From positions 31,384,111 through 31,448,110 of the forward strand of contig CM060081.1 of assembly GCA_030533445.1 (NCBI GenBank): DNA of 64,000 nt. Direction: 5' to 3'. The notes below the pieces were generated by a model. The model searched no databases and was not told where the DNA came from. It saw only the letters and a program-made list of their open reading frames with translations. Numbering within the stretch: the first letter of the stretch is position 1; every line of letters begins with the position of its first letter. Positions 58,280 to 64,000 of this stretch are shown piece after piece. The translations under genes were made by a program, and so were the position numbers. The stretch comes from Cyprinodon diabolis. Its lineage: Eukaryota; Chordata; Actinopteri; Cyprinodontiformes; Cyprinodontidae.

Positions 58280-61200
58280 GCACGCAAGAATGCACAGTAC
58301 GTATATAGAGAAACGACATAGAATGAGGAAATGTGAAACAAAGCTGCAATAAATGGCCTCATAGAGTTATATGGCCTCACACCTTAGGGTGCTCTCAAGG
58401 GGGATTTATTTATTTTTAAAGTTTGCTCTACTTTCCTGTCGGGGCTGTAGCACCTTATCTGCCTTTGCCAATCGTCCATTGCCCTTTCTTTAAAGCTTAC
58501 TCTACTTTCAGTGCCTTCCCCTGCCTAGGTGAGCCGATGACGACGAGGTCTTAATGGCGCAGGGTTCACGTCTTAACCCTTGCCCTAATGTCTATGTGCA
58601 AATAATGAGGTAAATGCGTTTAAAAACCTGTGGCCTTTATGCTCGGTAGTGGATTGGCATATTTACATTTTACTACTAAAAGTTTATGTAAGCAACATCT
58701 ATGCTGAAATGTGCTGGGATGGAGGCGAAGATACCAAAGTTTTTAGCGTTTATGGTGATGTTTTTGAGCATAACGGCCCATCACGCTAAAATACACAGAC
58801 TAAAACACTGTACTTGGCTAATTTAGAATAAAAAAAAGAATTAATTTAATCTTTAAAACTTTGAGAAGTGTTATTACAAAAGCACAGTTATTACGAAAGC
58901 ACAATGGTTAACCACAAAATCAGAGAAAGAGGAAAAAATGATTTGCTCCATATGAAACCACTGTAAAAGCTAAATAAACTTTTTTTAGGTTAAATGTGCT
59001 TGAATAAATAGCCACATATTGTGATACATTCATCTAATACATCTAAAACAAAGGCAGTGGTACTTCAGGACCAGGATTGAGAACCTCTGATCTAGAATAC
59101 TCAAAGTAATGCTTCAAACCCCTGGCTTAATCTCAGCATCTGTGGAAAGTAACATTCAGTGCTAACAATGAAGACTGTCTCCGCCATAACAAACTAGATC
59201 TTATGTTCACATCAGCATGTATCTCATTAGTAGGCTTATTTTCTATTGTCTGAGTGAGGGAATAGCCGTTTAAAAAAAATGACTCTTTGTAACTTCAGCA
59301 CAGCCACCTTGGCACTAAGGCAACACTTTTAGGTCAAAATAGTTTTACAGAACTGGTTGTGTGTTTAAGCTGAGTTTTGTTTTGGTAAACTGTCACATTT
59401 GAGGTTTTCTTATACTGACAGCACTAACTCATTTCTGTGAGACACACTCACCCTATAGCCCTAGAAGGTGCTACACATCTGACATCCACATGTTTAGGTG
59501 TTTGTGCTTTGCCTGCCTTAGAAAAGGCAGAAAGGTATTATCTGAAGGACTGCATTATTGGTTGTCTGGTAACATGAGGAGTTTTTACCAAGGTGTTTGT
59601 AAATTAAAAAGGATTTGGTTTGTCTAGATACTCATTTTTCCCCCCGCTGTTGTGTCAGAAAACTGGGACTGTACCTGATGATTATTTTGCAAACTGATTA
59701 ACCTGCTTATGATTTATTTGATTGATAGTCAACAAGCAGGAAGTTCTTAATAGGAATTTTTGAAAATATTTAAATCTGGTAAAGCTTAAACTCATTTCAC
59801 AAAAGAAGTTATGGGTAGAGCAGACACAATTTCTTTTTCATATAATGGTTTATGCCGTCTGTCTGTCTAGGCAATAATTGCATTTGCGATTTAACAAAAC
59901 ACAATTTTCAAATCACAGAGGCAATCAATATATGGGACATTACTTTTAAAGAGTAAAGCAAAGAATTTCTCCCTCCGGCACGTTTAGGTGGTGGTAATAC
60001 GCTCTGTGTGTTCATCGCCGCACAGAAGGGAAGAGGTGCAGCCCAGATATCGGTCCCTGCCTTCTTTAGCCACTTTGGACAGCCTCTGTCAGAGTCTCAT
60101 TCTCTGCATCCCTCACATGGATATAGTATATTTCCCAGTTTATCTGCATTCAGCACCCTGACTGAATATGGAAACACATAAAACATCATCCACTCACTTA
60201 ACAAGCACTTAACAAATCAATAGGAACTTATACACAGGAAGAAGGTATCTCTTAGGCTGCTAACTAGAGTTTTCTGTCACAGAAAGTTTATGAACCTTCA
60301 TTGAATTAGAAGAAAGTGTATTGAGTAAGAACCACAATGCACCAAGATGCTTTTAAGTCGGCAGACCTTAATACAGCCTATGAAAAGTCCTTAGTCATCT
60401 TATTCCAGTTCTTATAAAGTAATTACAACTATCATTAAGATGATTGCTCAATTATTCACCACATGATTTAATTTAATACTTCATCTTAAGACTTTTAGAT
60501 GCTGTAAACACTGTATATCTGTAACCACATCTGAGGCAAGCAGACTTTACCTCCTTTTTTCTGTAAACATCTCTACACATATCCAGGAGTCTTTGTCAGT
60601 TCTGGATCTGATTTTTTTTTTTTTTTTTTTTTTTTTAAAGCACCTTGAAGTCCATCTTTCTAAGCACAGTTCAAGTCGGATGCAAAACAATGACCCACCC
60701 ATATTTCTCCTTTATATCAGCAGTTTCTATGTCTCTTGAACAACCAGCTCAATCAATTCTTTTGAGGTAGTAAAATATCCATCTTTTTAATCCTCTTTCT
60801 AGAAATCACAGACAATCAATGGTTTAGGGATTCCTTTGAAAACACCACAACTGCAGAAATTGGCTGGTAGTTCTCAGGTTCAGGCTTTTTCATAATCGTG
60901 CAAATTAGTAAGAACATCGTTGTGTCAGCTGTCGCCATAATTAGTGCTGTTCCAAAAGCAGGCTGGATGAATAAAGGATTTTTCTATTCCATCTAACAGG
61001 GTGAGAAGAGTTGGAAGGATGATGGCTGTTCCCTTAGCAAAGGATCCTTCAGCGGTTCCTGTCTGTAACATAGGAGCTACACCATTGCCCACAATCCCTT
61101 GCTCAATCTGCAATCTGTTGCTCCTCATTTTGTGTACTTGCATTTATTCTTGTAATTTCTCTCATAAACACCTTCCACTGGCAGTTTACGATTATGCTTG

Positions 61201-61575
61201 AAATAATCTCATTATTCAAGCATTGAATTGTGAAATTGTCTATTTTTCCCCCTTTTAATTCAAGGGTTCAAAATATAAAACACTTTGAGCTGTAATCATA
61301 CTTTTATATTTCTGCTTAAAATCATCATACCATTAAGGAATCTTAAGCTGAATGCATTTAATTTTAAGCCTGCAAGAATGAGCCAAATGTTAACGTGTTA
61401 TTTTAAATGTGAAAATCTTACGATTTGGCCTTAATGTGTAATATTTTCACAGATGTTTTCTGAAACAGCACAACATGACTTAATGTTGGATAATTTTTCA
61501 ATTGAATAATTTTGTGTTGCATTTTAAATTAAAAAAACATTGAATAGAGGGAGTGACCCAAGGAAAATGTTGAGG
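58280..61575. other. intergenic/intronic DNA, no gene recognised
   Basis: AT-rich; poly-T run at about 60612-60637. A CAGTGGTACTTCAGGACCAG fragment (59056-59075) is a relic of a common fish repeat. Confidence 0.35.
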
Positions 61576-61938
61576 TGATTGGATGCTGCGTTCACCCTAC
61601 ACACTTTGAACCGCAAGTTTACGTTCAAAGCCTGAAATTGACATGCATCCAGGCATGTCGACGGGTTTTGCAGGGCATTTGGAGCCTATGGAGAAGCGCA
61701 TTATGAGCATTTAAGCATTTGAGGTGCTTTGCATGCAGGCGATGCTTGAGTTCGAAAATCTGGACTTTGCACTTTCAGAGAGAGGCTCTGCTATGTGTTT
61801 GTGTCCTGGTAGGATATTTCAGCACCGTTGCGTGCAGTGTGCGAAATACCTGTCAATATTTGGGGGGGTCCCCATCTCCCGATTGTTGCGCAATACCGAT
61901 CTAAATTTTCTCAATATGCAGTAGGCCTATAACATTTC

Positions 61939-62360
61939 AAAGTCAAAGTCAGCTTTAATGTCAATTCTTCAGATTCACCAGACATACAAGGACTCGAGAG
62001 GACGTTTGTTTCTCATTTACCAACAGTGAAACCGATAAAGTGCACAGGCACAACAGATAAGATCCGTTCCTAATACAAAAATTTAAACATTCAATTTCAC
62101 AATAAAATTTAAAATGTACAATAATATAAAATATGCAATTCTTATGCTAGTACAAAAAGGCAGATGGTAGTGGCAGCAGAAAAATTATTATTATTACCAC
62201 TTATGTAAGATATAGCATTTGTAACAGTAACAGTGCAAAAGAACAGTAAATATAGTATTAATAGTAGTGCAGGAGACAGTTTGAGGGGGGCTCAGCTTCC
62301 TGACAGCTTGGTGGATGAAGCTTTCTGTGAATCTGGTGGAGCGGGCAAGAGCCTGAATAC
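61939..62360 (-). mobile_element. probable LINE-derived 3' region (minus)
   Basis: AAAGTCAAAGTCAGCTTTAA, then ACCAGACATACAAGGACTCG and the downstream GTGCAGGAGACAGTTTGAGG / GCTTGGTGGATGAAGCTTTC stretch follow the layout of a widespread fish LINE tail, in which a TTTATTGTC-type tail is followed by a region encoding GA-rich repeats. Assignment is by recalled resemblance. Confidence 0.4.
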
Positions 62361-62394
62361 AGTCAGTCTATGAAAACACACAGATGCACAAAGA

Positions 62395-62424
62395 CTGTCT
62401 GTCTGTCTGTCTCTCTCTCTCTTT
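62395..62424. repeat. CTGT/CT simple repeat
   Basis: Four CTGT units run into a CT tract, read directly. Confidence 0.85.
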
Positions 62425-62963
62425 CATGCACCCACATGTCCTGCTTTAATCCAGTTTCTGAGGAATGGAAATGGGTCGAATTTGTCCAGAGGAGGTCCAT
62501 TAAGGTCCTGCGGTCTTCACGCAATCTGTTCCGCGTTGCCCTTATTAACTGGGGAAAAGCACATGGCTAATTTGCATAGGCGAACAGGATTGGCTGGCTC
62601 CACTTTGCAAAAAACAGAGCATATTTGTCAATAAAGGTTTTGAATTTTAATACTGGACATGTTGAGCTTAAAAACATTTTAGTGACCATTAGCGACAAAA
62701 AAATAATTTATGTCCTGCCCTCACTCTTAGCTTAGCAGGTAGATAACCATCATTTCCAATAACCACAACCGTAAGCCTTCTCTTTGGAGTTATTGGCTGG
62801 TATGGATGGATGAATGAATGGTAAAACTGCAACAAAGAAATCATGTGCACAAGTCTTTGTGTAACCAGGCACAATTTCAAATAAACAGGCACAATTCTCC
62901 TAAATAATAAACTCAACATATTCCCTGAATATGTACAGAAACACATAATGACACATGTTAACA

Positions 62964-63097
62964 TTAGCCGCTAGCTAGCGGCATCGCTAACGGCTAGTTA
63001 GCGCGTATGCTAGCGGCTAGTTAGCTCGTATGCTAGCGGCATCGCTAACGTCTAGTTAGCGTGTATGCTAGCGGCTAGTTAGCGCGTATGCTAGCGT
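62964..63097. repeat. GCTAGC-rich minisatellite with 35/23-bp higher order
   Basis: Units of the form GTATGCTAGCGGCTAGTTAGCGC (23 bp, here split by its landmarks GCTAGCGG and CTAGTTAGCG) alternate with a 35-bp version that carries an extra CATCGCTAACG insert. The order is 35-23-35-23-partial, so a 58-bp dimer is repeated about twice. GCTAGC and CTAG cores make each unit partly self-complementary. Confidence 0.85.
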
Positions 63098-63459
63098 CTT
63101 TTTAAACTTCTCTTATCGGTGACCTTTCTTGCAATAAACCTCCAAACACAACATGAAACATAGTACTATATGTACATAAAGGAAATACACCCTTCACATC
63201 AAATTACATGCTGTACTGGCCAAAAACGCAGCACAGAGAGAACAGATTTAGCTATGCAGTGTTTACTCGTTAAACAAGAAGACACAAACTGCTCAACTTC
63301 CGGTGCTTTCAAAATAAGACTATATCAAATATTATACATAAGAAAGCTTATAGTATATAACCTAGAAACAATACGCAAATATGAGCAATGGCTTCCTAAG
63401 GAGCCAGAACATTTTGTTTTATTTTTTTTGACACAATTTAAGACCCCCTTAAATTTTAC

Positions 63460-63530
63460 TTTTGAGGCTTTCAGGGGGTCTCATGGGTTAATCGGGGGGG
63501 TCGAGCCCCCCCCGGACCCCCCCGTATTTC
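63460..63530. repeat. G-run/C-run palindromic patch
   Basis: Seven G (63494-63500), then TCGAG, then nine or so C, followed by GGA and seven C (63517-63523). The runs can pair into a hairpin or form quadruplex and i-motif structures. Similar patches occur at the edges of some fish repeats, so this may mark an unrecognised element. Confidence 0.6.
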
Positions 63531-63534
63531 GAAC

Positions 63535-64000
63535 TCTGGTTGCGTGTCAGAAGATCATGAAACACATCTGCCTTAATGTACACAAACATCTAAGATGAAG
63601 CAGCAGACTCTTTTTCTGCTGTAAGCATGTTCAGGGTGAACACCACATTAGATGGAGATGCTCAATGTTCTTTATTGTGACGCAGTTCCCTAGAAAATCC
63701 AGGTTTGCTATGCTAACCAGGACCTGGCATACAGCATGCATGGAATTTTAGAGAAGCAAATAATGAATATGCACTCACAAATTATGTTAGCATATTATTG
63801 TTTAAAGAAAACTGACTGACAAATTTGCTGTTGAACACATTGATTTTGTAAAGATTGCTCAACATTGGCTTCGCAGTGTAACCTGCCCTATCTTTGTATC
63901 TCTGCTCACTGAAGGCTTAAGCTGGCGTCTGTAGCTTAAGTCAGCACTAACCGATAGGGACATGTCCTTCATCATTACCCTTTAGGTTCCGCCTTCCGTT
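63535..64000. other. window end, nothing recognised
   Basis: AT-rich DNA without a supportable exon or element boundary. Confidence 0.35.

Noticed and set aside
63170..63598. 142-codon plus-strand frame
   Set aside because: Crosses the G/C-run patch (Gly, Pro runs) and has no domain features; probably repeat-derived.
37745..64000. Coding exons of errfi1, slc45a1 or another expected neighbour
   Set aside because: ERRFI1 has a large single coding exon that would show as a long open frame; none is present, and no exon of the other neighbours was recognised.

Overview
The window reads as nuclear DNA from a ray-finned (probably percomorph) fish. It is AT-rich with long dinucleotide microsatellites. 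It carries hAT-type and Tc1/mariner DNA transposons, tRNA-derived SINEs and a Penelope-like fragment, the mix usual in teleost genomes. One protein-coding gene can be read with confidence: park7 (DJ-1), in six coding exons on the + strand between 25441 and 37173. Its joined reading frame is 570 nt (189 residues plus stop), the normal DJ-1 length, and every splice site is GT-AG. The species cannot be named from this sequence.

Layout. 1-25.2 kb: no recognisable gene, a possible short minus-strand coding remnant at 550-732, a SINE with target-site duplication at 2.05-2.38 kb, a GC-richer high-complexity block at 3.5-5.6 kb that looks like a regulatory island, a MITE broken by a large TG/AT microsatellite at 6.4-6.8 kb, several retroelement tails, a complete 696-bp hAT MITE at 15.5 kb, more regulatory-looking blocks (11.5-13.2, 17.1-17.6, 19.2-21.1 kb), and a Penelope-like 3' fragment at 22.4-23.1 kb. 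24.8-25.4 kb: a 36-bp sequence present three times directly upstream of park7. 25.4-37.3 kb: park7, whose introns hold an inverted-repeat element, a retroelement tail, and a Harbinger-like MITE nested inside a hAT MITE. 37.5-37.75 kb: a promoter-like block (two CCAAT boxes, a GC box and a donor-like site) that probably starts another + strand gene whose coding exons were not found. 38-64 kb: no recognisable gene, several hAT-like MITEs, a complete but dead Tc1-like transposon at 50784-52357, retroelement tails, a small foldback MITE at 55.9 kb, and a two-level GCTAGC-rich minisatellite at 63 kb.

Nothing here suggests a multi-gene system such as a defence island or biosynthetic cluster. The points most worth following are the intact DJ-1 gene model with all examined functional residues kept, the unassigned promoter just downstream of it, the regulatory-looking islands, a set of CTCF-like motifs whose orientation diverges around park7, and six mobile-element insertions whose target-site duplications can be read directly.
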